A DNA stretch of 64,000 bases from Odobenus rosmarus divergens (lineage: Eukaryota; Chordata; Mammalia; Carnivora; Odobenidae): NCBI RefSeq assembly GCF_000321225.1, contig NW_004450276.1:111475-175474 (forward strand). The letters are read 5' to 3'. This document shows positions 32,459-45,599 of this stretch, piece after piece. Each line of letters begins with the position of its first letter. The stretch's first letter is position 1. The notes under the pieces were generated by a model. It searched no databases, had not been told where the DNA came from, and saw only the letters and a list, made by a program, of their open reading frames with translations. The position numbers and the translations under genes are program-made.

Positions 32459-33482
32459 GTAAAAACAAAAACAAAACTGTTAAGACAGTATTATTAACAA
32501 TAGTTTTCTTTACAGATGCTCTGTTAAGACAGTAATTTTGTGTATATAATTTCATGTTTTCCCCTATCTGAATTCAACAGATTTGAATAACAGAGTAAAA
32601 AGCAATTAAAATATAAATGTCACCATTAGAAAGATTGTGATAGATGTTTGTGGGGAAAGCTTGAACAGTACTCCTTTCTGAGTTTTTGTTTAAGACCTGA
32701 TTTTATTGATGGTTCCATGAAGTTGTATCACCTTTAAATTCAGGCTGCATGTGTAAGATGAGTCATTAAACAAAATGTTTGATTTCGTGTTCCTTGTAGT
32801 AACTCTTTACTTCATTCTCTTAATTATGTTAATTCATATCCATAAGCTCCGTTTATTGCAAAACGAGGTTATGGTAATATCTTGATGATTTTTTTCTACT
32901 ACACTTGTCATTACTTCAATTTGGCTGACATTTATTGAATACACATTCAATATCTGGTATTGTTTTCATGTCAGTAATTAAAAAAAAATTGTGCTTCCAT
33001 TCTAGCTGGGATTTAGAAGAATATAGAAGACCAGGCACATTACTGGATTCTCTAGATTTGATATAGAAGGACGGTATTAACAGCTGTAGGAAGTGTGGAA
33101 CCTGCTCAAAAGCAACATTTAGATTTTGAATTTAAGGCGCTGAGTCTAGAACCTAAGGGAACCTTTACTAAAAATGTGAAAAAGTCATTGTGGAAATAAT
33201 GTAGGTCTTAATTCCATTTCTTTAAATGCAGTAACATTTGACAAGAAAATATTATTTCATAATATTTACCTGATTATATCAATTATATCTCCATCAGTTC
33301 TTTGCTTTCTGACAAAAAAAGCTATAAGATAAAGTGAATTTAGCCCTTTTTAAGTGATACATTGTTAATCTTTTTCCAGACTTTTCTATAGAAAATTTTC
33401 TTTTTTCTTTACATTCCACTGTTGGTTTTGGAATTAAACCATATTCAATTAAGATAACAAAATTGATATGTTTATATTTCAG

Positions 33483-33591
33483 GGATTTCATAATTGATGG
33501 CTTATCGGTAGAGAGAAATCATGTTCTTGTTAGAATAAATTTTATCGGTGGTCCCATGGAACGTATTTTGCCCCCAAGGGTACTGGAGAAG
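33483..33591 (+). CDS. TBC1D32: internal exon C of the same gene, probably TBC1D32
   Basis: A 109-base exon after the acceptor ATGTTTATATTTCAG, ending at the donor AAG|GTGAGT. It completes the split arginine and encodes [36 protein letters not shown], ending in phase 0. The [19 protein letters not shown] segment looks conserved: turn-rich with a GGP and a PP motif. It sits 1.0 kb after exon B and 0.8 kb before exon D, forming the only tight exon cluster in the window. Confidence 0.8.
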
Positions 33592-33668
33592 GTGAGTAGG
33601 GTAAAGAGGAATATTTGTCAATAGAAAAGCTGTAGGATACAAATAAACACTTTAAAATGAAAATAGCA

Positions 33669-33725
33669 ATCAAAAGCTAATGATGTAATATATGGTGATT
33701 AACATAACAATAAAAAATTAAAAAA
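33669..33725 (+). mobile_element. 57-base L1 3' end with perfect target-site duplication
   Basis: Only AAAGCTAATGATGTAATATA, TGGTGATTAACATAACAATA and an A-tail are present. The 15-base duplication AAAATGAAAATAGCA is exact at 33654-33668 and 33726-33740. It is one of the shortest recognisable L1 insertions and lies in the intron between exons C and D. Confidence 0.93.
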
Positions 33726-34390
33726 AAAATGAAAATAGCATTCTTTGTGACAGAGGGATCATAAGTGTTAGTTTGTGTTGCCAAGTAGGCTATAGTTTCA
33801 TTAAAAAGTTGTCATTTTTCTGTCTATGATGTTTACTTTCAATGTCTTTGTTTTTCATGCTACCTAATTTTTATTAGATGAAGATATTTTTTGTATTTAA
33901 TTAGCAATATTGAGTACTTCTTTCATCAATATTCATAGACATTGGCTTTCCCTTGAAGCACCTTTTTTTTTTTTTAAGTACATTTTTGCTCTGTCAGTCT
34001 GGGAAAGATGAGATAGAAATGATTGACAATACAAGATAAACAGTTTGGTTTTTTGAATTTGTTTCCTATTTCAATATAGGAAATACAGGTTTCTTTCGAA
34101 GACTATAATTTCTCTTTCATGGAAAAAAAAATAGTAAGGCTACCATTATCAGTCCTAGTTGCTAGGACAAGTTACCATATATTTGTCTTCAGGGCTTGTG
34201 TAATGTCATTTCTATTACATTTCATTTCAGTTATTATCCTTTGGAGTATTGAATTGTAATTGTCAAATAGGTTTTGGTTAGTTAGGCTACAACTCTAGTA
34301 TCTATGAAACAAAAGCCAGTTTAAATTAGTATTTCAGAAAGCCTTAAAATTCAATATATTACCTTCTGAAGTCATTTGTCTTCTTTTTAG

Positions 34391-34484
34391 GGTGATGATC
34401 CATATCCTTGGCCAATGTTTTCATCATATCCTTTACCAAACTGCTATCTGTCAGAAGTTACAAGAAATGCTGATCTAAAAAAAG
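34391..34484 (+). CDS. TBC1D32: internal exon D of the same gene, probably TBC1D32
   Basis: A 94-base exon after the acceptor TTTGTCTTCTTTTTAG, ending at the donor AAG|GTAAGA. It starts in phase 0 and encodes [31 protein letters not shown], leaving one base for the next exon. Proline and aromatic residues ([15 protein letters not shown]) suggest an extended loop between helical parts. The following intron is 16.0 kb. Confidence 0.8.
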
Positions 34485-35628
34485 GTAAGATACTTACCAT
34501 CAACTGCCATGTTATTTTAGTGCTTTTGTGGTTATAATTTGAAAAAAGGTAAAGTAGTATTATGGGAGATTAATACTATTTTTCATTCAGCTTGTGTATA
34601 TAGATACATTTATGCCTATTTCTTTGTAAGTTTCTTACTGAATTATTTGTATGATGTTGAATAATTCTTATCAGAACTTTTTGGTTTAAAAAAAGGAGTT
34701 ATGATTTTTGATGAATTCTAGATACATAGGACTTTATTCAGCAGAGTAATATTTTTTAGTATCTGCATGCCATACATAAGTTCTGGGTCCTCAAGATTTG
34801 AAATATAAATATAATATAAATTATATAAATATAATAAAATTCAGACGAGTTCATGAACTTTTGGAGAATACATACAAGTAATTAGATAATTGTATGGTAG
34901 TGCAGTGTGATAGGAACTAAATAGTCAAATGTGTAGCCTGCTAGCATAGCATATATGCAGGACACCCTTCCAAAGAAAATCAATATTTAAAGCAAGGCAC
35001 AAAATATGTATTTTTGGGTAATATAAGAGCATTTTTGACAAAGGAAAACAGAGAGGCTTGAAAGGAGCAACTTATATTCAGAGAACTGTGAATAGTTCAG
35101 GATGTCTGAGATTTGGTATGTGAGGGCAAGAGAGACCAGAAGTAAGACAACTGGTATGCCAAGGTCAGCCATAAGACCAGTGTAGTTCAAGACTTCATTG
35201 TGAGAGCAATGAAAATTCAAACCATTCTTAGAGAATTCTAAGATGAAATATGAAGATACATGATCAAACTACTCATTAATTTGAGAAGTTAAATCTTTTA
35301 TCAGTGCGATCTTCTTTAGTACTATTGAAGTTGTGCTGGAAAAAAATAGCAGGTATAAGATTCATTTAACATAGGTTAAGATTTTATGGAGTGATTGTTA
35401 AAAAAATGTTTCTGTGTGAGACTTCATGTGTCTTTCACTTTTTCCTACATTTACTTGCTTTGAAACAATTATAAGAAGCCATCAATTGATATGTATTGTT
35501 TTTATTTCTATCCAGCGTTTGAGATATACATTATATTTCTCACAGTTGCATAGAGACAAAAATTGTGCTTTGTTTTTTATTTCAATCTACTTAGGGGTTA
35601 GGGAAAGAGAAAGGGAGCTTTTTAAGGT

Positions 35629-35837
35629 TTTTTTTTTTAAGATTTTTAAGATTTTATTTATTTAAGTGAGAGAGAGCGCAAGAGAGAGAGCGTGAGCAGG
35701 GGAAGGGGCAGAAGGAGGGGGAGAAGCAGATCCCCTGCTGAGCAGGGATTCCCAATGTGGGGCTCGATCCCAGGACCCCAGGATCATGACCTGAGCCAAA
35801 TGTAGACACTTAACCGACTGAGCCACCCAGGTGCCCC
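35629..35837 (-). mobile_element. Can-SINE, antisense, older form
   Basis: T-run, AGATTTTTAAGATTTTATTT (a small duplication of AGATTTT), GA-rich stretch, GGGGCTCGATCCCAGGACCC and GAGCCACCCAGGTGCCCC. No clear target-site duplication is visible. It is the nearest SINE downstream of the exon B-D cluster. Confidence 0.9.
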
Positions 35838-36859
35838 TAAAGTTAATATTTGTCTTTATAATGCACTAAAAATTTTGCCTTTGTTTTCCTCTTCTGCAGC
35901 CTAATCTATTGCTTTCAGAGATGTGTGAGTGATAGGAAGTATTTTTCAAGAAAAAACTCTTGAGAGAATACCATTTTGAACACTTTACCCCACTGACTCA
36001 AATCTTTCAGTCAACCCATGCCTTTCTCAATCTGTTATTCTCATGCTTTCCTGTTCCTACTTTCATTCTTCTTAATGCCTTTATATTTTGTCATTGTTGT
36101 TGTAGGTTTCATCATTTATTTGCCCCCTCATTCCTTTATTTAACATTTTTCTCAAGTGCTAATTATCAGGTGCTTCACTAGGCATTGGAGATAAAATGAT
36201 GTATTAAGACATGATCCATTCTTGGTACCCCAACCCTTTTCCTGATCCTTTCCTTGTTATAATAAAGCATTGTTATCTTTGCTGAGTTTCACTTGGAAAC
36301 TAATATTAATTTTTTGAACAACAAATTCATTCATTATCAGTTTTATTATGTGACTGTCACATTTGATAATTTGGTTCTTCAAAATAGTTCGATTAAAAAA
36401 AGTCCCTTATTTTTTTAAACAGAACAAGGCAGACAGAAATAAGAAAAATAAGGTTAAATGGACACTTCCTGAAAAGAAATGATACAACATCAATTCCTAG
36501 GAATTGGTTTACAGAATATAATTTTATTCCTGCTCTACTCTTGTGAGTGATTTAGAAAAGGGAGTAATAATAGCATCTCTGTCTAGCCCAGAAGATAACT
36601 GTAGAATGGTTATTAACCGTAAGTGGGCCCATCATACTGCCAGGCAGTCGTACATGGTGTCCCCAGGTCCGTATTCTCCCGCTCTCCTAGATGACCATTT
36701 TAAAATCTTCTTTCATCAAACCTTCACTCCTGTCCATCCTATCCAATGATATAATTTTGTTTTCTAGGTTACTGAGGAAATAGAAACAGAAAAAAATCTT
36801 CCATGTGCTCCTGATAAACACCAACTCATTTAGCTGAATCTATTCCAATTTCGGGTTTT

Positions 36860-38140
36860 TGTTACTATAAATAAACTGCCAATGTTACTGAGAAAGGCTG
36901 GCTGCTACATTCCATCTTCTCAAAGATAATGCTTCTAACAGTTCTCCCTTTTTCCTTTATTGCTGTTTTTGGGGGGTGTTGTGGATGGGTCTCCATTGTG
37001 GCTCTTTGTGAACCGACAAACATACTATTAATTCTTCCATATTTAAAATATCTTCTTTTGAACCCACTTTTAAATTTCTGTCCTTTTTTCTTGCAAAATT
37101 CTTTGAAGGAGTTGTCTAATCTTGATATTCCAGTAACTCCTTCCATTCTCTCCTGAACCCACAAAGCTAAAGAGGCTTTCACTCCCATTATACTGTGATT
37201 AGATCTACTGTGTAGATCAGTCCTCATCCTACTAGAATTTAACATTATTATTTAACATGTTCACTCCCTCTCTTTCTTTTGAAACACTTTCTTCACTTGG
37301 CTTCTAGAAAATGCATGATGGGATTTTCCTCCTGTGTTTCTGGCAAATTCTTTTGTCTCCTTTGATCTTTCACTTCCCTCTAACCTCTAAGCTTTGGAGT
37401 GCCCCAGGGCTCAGTTCTTAGTCGCCTGTTTTTCTAGCTGTACTTACTCTTGGGGAACATCTCCTCTCATGACTAAAATCCTGTCCAGTATGCTGATGGC
37501 TGTCAGATTTATATCTCTATCCTCTATCTCTTCCCTCAACTCTGCATTCATATCTAACTGCCTACTTGACAACTTTGCTAGGAGGGTTAATAAGCACATC
37601 ACGTCTAACAAGTCTGACATAAACTTCTCATACTTCCTCAAAATCTATTCCTTTGGTTTTGTTACTCATTTCAGAAATGGCAACTTTTGCTTCCAGTTCT
37701 TTAGGCAATAAACCTGAAGGCATTCTTTGACTTCTCTTTGTCTTCATACCCACATCTAATCTGTCAGCAAATACTCTTGACTCTGCCTATCTGAAATCAC
37801 TTTCTCTCTTGCACGACAGCCTTCCTCTCTCATCTGTATTATTGCAGTAATCTGCCAAGTAGTCAGTGTGTTCTCAACACAGCAACCAGAGTAATGCTGC
37901 TGAAATGTTCATTGCGTCACGTTACTCCTTAATTGAAACCCTCCAATGGCTTCCCATCGCTAACAAGGCCCAATACATTTGTGGCTTCATTACTGTCAAT
38001 GCTGTTTTACTTTAGTACCATTTCAAACCTCTTTAATTCCACATTTCCCCACCATATTGGACAACAACTTCTATTGTCTTTCTCTTTGTCTCTAAAACAC
38101 AAGTGTTTGACTAAGACATTATTCTCAATTTAATAGCAGT
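36860..38140 (+). mobile_element. L2 LINE fragment with end of the reverse transcriptase region, sense
   Basis: Near 37394 the sense strand reads GGAGTGCCCCAGGGCTCAGT, which encodes the GVPQGS motif of the CR1/L2 reverse transcriptase. The order after it (TCTCTATCCTCTATCTCTTC, TGCAGTAATCTGCCAAGTAG, TGTTCTCAACACAGCAACCA, ACCCTCCAATGGCTTCCCAT) follows L2. All frames contain stops. Confidence 0.78.
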
Positions 38141-38814
38141 ACCTAATACATCCTTCTAATAATAGTGGTCCTAGTTTTGTTAAGCAGGAGAGAATGATCT
38201 AGGCACCAGTGGATAATCCAGAATGTACATCACAGAGATACCTCTCTGAACTCAGTGAGAAAAATGGAGCCAAATGAATTTCTAACACCTATAAAGCTAA
38301 ATTGAAAGTATGTTTCTGGTTAAATACAGTTCAATAAACTAAACATTGTACAATTTTAAATATACTGTGTTTAAGCTTATAATACTTTAAAACATAGCTA
38401 TTTTGAAGGCAGGAGTTCTTATACTTTTCATTTTGCCTTTTTTATTTGAAAATAATGATTCATTGATTCTGATAGGTGTTATTTTGCTTGTCATTTGCAC
38501 TGCAAAATTTTGGGATATAATTTCATTGTTGTGGGGGGAAAAAATCAACTTTGGTTGTGTGCACATGGTGACATCCTCTCATTTGTCTCCCAGCTTCTAC
38601 ATTTATTCTCCTTGCTACAGTTAGCATCTCCTCATCTGTTAAATTGCCTCTTGTTAGCTCATTGGCATTAGTGTTAGCTATTAGATAATTTATCTTCATC
38701 TGTAAATAAGAATCTTGAGACATCATCTGGTTCAGTTATTTTTCTTTGTGCACCATTTTAGAGTCACCATACTAAAATGTAAAAGCCCTTTAAAAGCTAG
38801 TGATTAATATTATC

Positions 38815-38905
38815 TGTGTATGTACATATGTACATTATGTGTATACATATATAAGCATGTACAGGTATATATGTACACATGTGCACGTGTGTATGTATCA
38901 CAGGT
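38815..38905. repeat. alternating purine-pyrimidine (TG/TA-rich) tract
   Basis: A degenerate run of GTATGTACATATGTACATTA-type units with TG, CA and TA steps. It may adopt unusual helical forms. No other signal is associated with it. Confidence 0.6.
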
Positions 38906-40114
38906 GTGTGATATATAAATAATCTTACACACATGAAAAAATTCTCTTCCACGTGGTAGAAATAACTTGGATATTATCTTTCTGTTGCCCTAGAGTTTAG
39001 ATAAATTGGAAGAAGGTTGTGAGTGCAGTAACTTACTATTACCTGTGCAGCAGAGAAAAAGGAAAGGGGAGTGGGAGAAAGGAGAGTTGTGCTGTGGTTA
39101 AAAGCCAGTACAGGTTAGTGTGTTCAGGAGCTGTTAAAGTGAACTACTGGAGATTGACTCATAATGTCTTTTCTATATGAAACAGATCCTGGGATAAACA
39201 AATCAAAACAGATTGCTTTGTCTTCCTAAGCTAAACTTAGATCTCCCAGGAGTTATTGTTATACCCCTCATTGGCCAGTCTGCTCTACTCCATTCCATTT
39301 TGGTGTGTTCAGGATGGGACTTCTTTCTCTAAAGAGGAACAGAAATCCAGTACTTTCATACTGAGAAATAAAAAAGACTTGAGGGATTAAATAGCGTGCT
39401 CTGGTTATTGGAAGCATTAGAGAGATATCTGAAGGTGAGAAATTTGCTGTTCCTTCCTTTCTAGCATCCTATATTCATTTTATTTTTAAATTACTTTTAT
39501 AATGTTTATTCAGGCTGAATTATAAAATAATCAGCATTCTAGATTACATCTGTACTCTATATACCTTATTACTGTGGAATGCCTGTCTTTATCAGGAGAC
39601 CGTTTGGATCTATTATATTCACTCAGCTGGGGCTGGTATCTTCAAAGTAGAGAGTTGAGTTTTTTGTGTCATGGCTTGTATGTTTCTAGTACTCCTGACA
39701 GGGCCATCCCAGCAGGAAAAGCACAGCACTGACTCCCAGGGCCACTGGCAGCAGGGCCACGTGGCATTGTTTTTCTTTGATCTTAGAAATTCGGATGGCT
39801 ACTCATTGAAAGCCTCAAATATATTAGTGACTCCTAATGAAAGTGAACTTCTGCATGTTCCTTATAAGTCCACCATATCACTCTTTACCCATATATCCTT
39901 CCAAAGGCCCTTCCTTAAAAAACAAAAAACGAAACAAAACGAGAGTTTACCTCCTTTGGGCTTTCTAATAAGTAAACAGTAACAACTAATGGGAGCCAGC
40001 TGTATAAACAAATGTGTCACTTTCCCATTCTTTTCTCTCCCTTGCCCTTGACTTCATCTCATGGCCTTTCTCTCTATAGTAATTGACCTACATACTCTGC
40101 ATAACCCTATAGGT

Positions 40115-41060
40115 CCTGTTGTTTTGTTTAGTTAAAAACAGCTTTATTGAAATGTAATTAACGTACTATATAATTCACCCATTTAAAGCATGCAATTCAG
40201 TGACTTTTTAGTATATTAATAGATATGTACAACCATCACCACAAACAACTTTAGAACATCTCACCACCTCATTTTCACCACCAGTACTCCCTTTTCCCCC
40301 ACTTCTCTCACCCAGCCCTAAGCAACCACTAATCTACTTTCTGTCTCTGGAGATTTCTCTAGTTTGGACTTTTCATATGAATGGAATAGTGTAGTATGTG
40401 GTATTTCATGACTGACATTTTTCCTTAGCATAATGTTTTCAAGGTTCATCTCTAAGGTTCGTTCATGTTGTAGTATGGATTAGTACTTCATTCCTTTTTA
40501 TAATTAAATAACATTCCATTATGTGCAAATACCACAATTTGTTTATATATTTATATCTGCTGATGGACACTTGGATTGTTTCCACCTTTTGGCTATTAGA
40601 AATAATGCTGCGGTAAACATTCACGTACAAATTTCTGCGTGAACATATGTTTTTATTTCTCTAGAATATATACCTAGAAGTAGAATTGCTGAGTTATATG
40701 GTAATTCTATGTTTAATAGTTTGAGAAACTGGCTCACTGTTTTCTAAAGCAGCTGCGCCATTTTACCTTTTCACCAACAGTATTATGAGATTCTCATTTC
40801 TCCACATCATCATCATCATCATCATGTGTTGTGATCTGGTCATCCTAGTGGGTGTGAAGTGCAGTTTCATTGTGGTTTTGATTTGCATTTCCCTGATGAC
40901 TAATAATGTTGAGCATCTCTTCATGTTATGTATCTTTCTTAGAGAAATGACTATTCATATCCTTTGCCTATTTTTTAAATTATTTGTCTTTTTATTATTG
41001 AGTTCTTTATATATTCTAGATATAAATTCCTTATGGGATATATGATTGGGGAACTTCTTT
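40115..41060 (-). mobile_element. old L1 3' region, antisense
   Basis: CAGCTTTATTGAAATGTAAT, CCATTTAAAGCATGCAATTC, ACCATCACCACAAACAAC, TGATGGACACTTGGATTGTT, GAAGTAGAATTGCTGAGTTA and TGTGGTTTTGATTTGCATTT are classic antisense L1 words. An (ATC)n run lies inside at about 40806-40825. The short open frame at 40785-41045 is part of it. Confidence 0.85.
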
Positions 41061-41079
41061 CATATCTCGGAATACATTA

Positions 41080-41390
41080 AGTTTACGCCTCTGGGCCTTT
41101 GCTCTTGATGTTCGCTTTTCCTGGAGTACTACCTCCTTCTCTTTACACAGGTAATTCCTTCTTCTGAATGTTACTTCTTCAGAGAAGTTATCTCCACCTT
41201 ATGTAAAACACACTTCTTCCCTTCTGGCTTGCTTTCTGTGGATTCCTCTATTAGCACTGTACCTTACTATGAGTTTGTGTATTTGTTCACTATCAGCTGC
41301 CCTAGAGTGTAACTTCCATAAGACAAAAATGCTGCCTGCCTTAGGTAGTAGACAACAATAAATGTCTATTGGATGAATGGATGAATTAAC
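41080..41390 (+). mobile_element. L2 LINE 3' end, sense
   Basis: CTGGGCCTTTGCTCTTGATG, CAGAGAAGTTATCTCCACCT, CCTAGAGTGTAACTTCCATA and the end AATAAATGTCTATTGGATGA with ATGAATGGATGAATT repeats mark the L2 3' terminus. Confidence 0.82.
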
Positions 41391-43784
41391 ATTGAATTTC
41401 TTTTCTATTTTTCCTTTCATCAAACACTATCTTCCAAATCTTTGTCAGTGGACGTTGGGAATTCCTTTCAGGTTAATATGTAAATTTAGAAGTTTTTACT
41501 CAAACCTAGAATAATCTCGTATCTCACTCATGTTTTTAGAGCATCAATAGCTTTGCAGTTAGAAAGCCCCTTGAGCTAGACTTCTGTATATATCATTCAT
41601 GAAGTAGACACCTTTATTATAGTTATTTTATCATTTACAAAGTGGTACTTTATGTTTTTATAGCACATAAAAGGTATACACTGTTAGCATTACATCTCAT
41701 TTTTTCCCACAATTGAAAAAATAACCAAAAAAATGTACAGCCTTTATTCTGTGATTACTTCAAATTTAATCTTTTGTAGTTTCAGTATCTTAACTTTACT
41801 GCTTCCTCTGCTGCATTTTTACTTATCTGATAGGAAATTGATTTTCTGCCTGGCGAAACATTCTCTTTCAAATACTATATCCTTGGTGATAATCATTCCC
41901 TTTAATGGAATGCTCCGCATAATGTTAAAATCATTATAGTCTGATTGTTCAGATATTTTTAATTGGATATTCTTAGATGACATTATTCCTATATGAGAAA
42001 ACAGGTCATTTTTAAAGTTCATAATATGTGAGATATAACTATCTCACTGTAGTATCTCCCCCCTGCAACATGAAGTAGTTTTTCTCTCTTCAAATTAATA
42101 AGAAAAGGAGGGAGGACATCATACAAAATTGAAGTGAATTCCAATTAAAATTTACTTTTCAGTTTGTACATTTTCAGCTCTGAATGAATTCAGTATAAAA
42201 TATATGTTGAAATTAGGTTCCACGTACTGATCAAATGTCTGTTAGGACCATTCTTAGGTGAGAAACTTGAATCTAAGTTACTGTATTAAATCTAAATTAT
42301 TTGCATAGATTTGGTTCCTTATAAAAGCATAAACAAAAATGCAAACGATTGGCAATGTTTAATAATATGTTTGGGGGTAGAAAAGGCTTTTTGATAGGTA
42401 TCACATATAAATTTATTTTGAACATTTTGTAATTGCAGACTACTATTTAATTAATAATCTTTGCAATGTATTTTGTTCAATAGAAAGAAACAAATATTAA
42501 TAGAGAATTAATTAATAATAATAATATTAATTCTAAATTAGAGCTGGTACTAAAGAACAAGAGTACTATAGTCTCTGTCTCTGGAGTTAGGCATTGTGCA
42601 GTGAATGAGAAATAAAGTTTATGGGTTTTGTAGTTGCATTCTAATGATGCCTGCATATTTTATCCTAGCCCTCAAGACATGCTGGTATTTTAAATCGTTT
42701 GTATTAAAAGATATTAAAATTTAGACTTTTCAACTACAAATACTGTAATTTTGTCATTGGAACAATGTTCTTATTTTAACAAGACCATTCTCATTAATCT
42801 ATATTGATTTTGTTTAATAAATTTTGTGTCCTTACTGGGTTTAATTCTTTATTCACTGATGCTACTTCTTGCTGACACTTTGATAATTTCTCTCTTTTCA
42901 GACATTAAGTCCATGCCCATGTCCTTGATGAATTATTTTTGTCTTTTTAAATTTACCAATGGGTTAACAATCCATTATGTAATCCTAATAGTATAGATCA
43001 AAATTGGAATACTACCTACATAATATGTAGAAGTAAACTTTTCAAGAGGAAAAAAAGGGAGAATGAGGTGAACTGTAACAACAACCACATTTTAATAAAA
43101 GAAGGAAAGTTACCCAATTAACAAGTTGAGTAGACCAGATTATTTCATTGCTAGTCCGATAGATTATGTAAGATTTAGGATTACCATTCCTTCTCCAGTC
43201 AACTAAGAACAGAATGCCATAGGAAAACTATGTAAGAGTCTTTGAAAAGAGTAAGGAATTACATAAAATATAGTACAACATAATGATGGATATTGTTCTG
43301 ATTTTAAAAGCTTTTGAACTATGTCAGGTACATATAGTCAGTCTATAGTTTTAGTGATGAATTCTTTTATCAACTACTTATTTAGGCCTTTATGTCAAGT
43401 CAGACATTTTATTCTTATTGTTTCTAACCTTGCAATTAAGATTTATTTTCTTCAGGTAAAGGTAAATGACTTTTATTTGACATCATTCTGGTAACTGAGG
43501 GGACTGGGAGTATGAGATTATGGTTTCTTTTCACTGTAGTAAATCTCGAGATGCAGTTGTTGAGATACTTAGCTTATAAATCAGAGTAAGTATTTACTTT
43601 TGAATAATAAAATTCTTATTTTCATGTACTTACTACTTCATGCTTGAAACATACATATCTATAGCAACCAGGGAAAACAGATTACCTGTTAGTTTAAGTG
43701 CAGATGATAAAGGAAAATGAATTCCTCATTTCTTGAAATGTGACTCATTTCTTTTATAGTAAATGATTATCATATATTTTATTT

Positions 43785-43968
43785 TATTATTTTTAAAGAT
43801 TGTATTTATCTGACAGAAAGAGACACAGCAAGAGAGGGAACACAAGCAGGGGGAGTGGGAGAGGGAGAAGCAGAGCAGGGAGCCCAATGCGGGGCTCGAT
43901 CCCAGGACCCCAGGATCATGACCCGAGCTGAAGGCAGGCGCTTAACGACTGAGCCACCCAGGCACCCC
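43785..43968 (-). mobile_element. Can-SINE, antisense
   Basis: TTTTTAAAGATTGTATTTAT, GACAGAAAGAGACACAGCAA, CGATCCCAGGACCCCAGGAT and GAGCCACCCAGGCACCCC. The duplication GATTATCAYRTATTTT is at 43765-43780 and 43969-43984. The left T/A-rich boundary is approximate. Confidence 0.92.
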
Positions 43969-44586
43969 GATTATCACGTATTTTAAAAAAGGAAAAGTGA
44001 TATAATTCCACAGTGAAGAATAACTGTGTAAAATATAGATGCCATGTGTTAAGAGTCCATGCAGTTCAAATAAAATGAAAATGTGTAATGAATTTAGATA
44101 CTCCCAAATTTAGAGATGTACAGAGAACTAATATACAGAATTTGGGCATATTTTCAGTTGCTTCTCAGAGACCACTCCAAAGTCTTCCCTTGTATATTAT
44201 AATAAAAGTAACCTGAAGTGACTGTGTTAAACTACATGGACGAGGACAAGCAGAAATACAAATGGAAAGGAAATACTACACAAATAAGGTTCAGGATAAG
44301 ACAAAGGTGACTATCTAAATTAAACCTAGGAATCTGTTGCTAGTTAGTTTATGAAATCTTCCATTTATTTTGTTTCTTTTGCAGAATCTGTTACGATATT
44401 CTGTGTAAAGTGGGCATTCACAATTGCATTTAGGAAAGAAGTACTAAAAGTTTTCCATGTAAATAGCAGGTTTTCTCTGCGCGTAACATGAGCTTATATT
44501 TTTTCCTCCCTTTGAAACTGAGGTTCCTTTTATATTGTCCATAATAATCTTATAATCAATATAACATTTCTATGTAATAATCTTTT

Positions 44587-44795
44587 GGGCACCTGGGTGG
44601 CTCAGTCGGTTTAGCGACTGTCTTTGGCTCAGGTCACGATCCTGCAGTCCCGGGATCGAGTCCCGCATCGGGCTCCCTTCTCACCGGGGAGTCTGCTTCT
44701 CCCTCCGACCCTCCCCCCCCTCATGTGCTCTCTTTCTCTCATTCTCACTCTCTCAAATAAATAAATAAATAAAATTTTTAAAGTGTTTAAAAAAA
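44587..44795 (+). mobile_element. Can-SINE, sense
   Basis: GGGCACCTGGGTGGCTCAGT, GGTTTAGCGACTGTC, GCAGTCCCGGGATCGAGTCC, TCTCAAATAAATAAATAAAT and an A-rich tail. It belongs to the GTCCCGGGATCGAGTCCC subfamily. It lies about 620 bases from the antisense SINE at 43785. I see no clear target-site duplication. Confidence 0.93.
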
Positions 44796-45599
44796 AAGAA
44801 AAAATTATATAGTATCCTCAAGTATGAAAAATTATAGTGCTCACCATAACAAAGAATTTCAGAGTTTAGATATGAACGATAATTGGTGAACAAGAAACTT
44901 GATGTCCCCCCCTTTTTTTTCCATTTTCCTCAATGGTATTAAGGAATGAGTTTAAAATAGATTTTTTACTTTCTCTTCCAACTTTGCATTGTCTATAAAT
45001 CACAGTGGTCTGAAGGAGCAAAGAGAAGAAGAGCATATACTCACTAGACACACCAAACCAGTCTTGGGAAAACAAAACAGTAGTTGAACATGGTAACTTC
45101 ATAACTAGATGTATAATTAATACACTGAAACTAAGCTATGATATGGTACTTTCTCTAAAAATAATACTGTAGGGTAAGAAGTATATAAAAACAATTGAAT
45201 AAAAAATGTGAGTTAAGAAAGAAATTGTGTTCAGTGTGTAGAATATAAACCTGGATTCTTCCTGGTGAGATAGATCAACTGTTTTCTCATAACCCTAAGA
45301 AGTGAATATTCATTTCATTACAGGAGACTGGATTGTACCGAGAAAGGAGCCAGAACCTCATAAGAAGATATAACAATGAGGATTTTAAAAATTTATACTT
45401 TAAAACACTTTATTAGAAAATTGTGACTAGGTTTCTTTTCAAGTGAATCATTTTATACATGCCCATACTTTTAATTAAAGTTTACTGAGTTCTTATATAG
45501 ACTTTATACCAAATTAGGAACTCTAATTGCTCGTATTTTAGAGGCACTAATATGCTTAGAAGCTTTTAGTCACTGTCACTTTCAATTATACCCCACGTT

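Noticed and set aside
36865..37245. 126-codon minus-strand frame
   Set aside because: Much of it is the reverse strand of an L2 fragment that is in sense orientation here.
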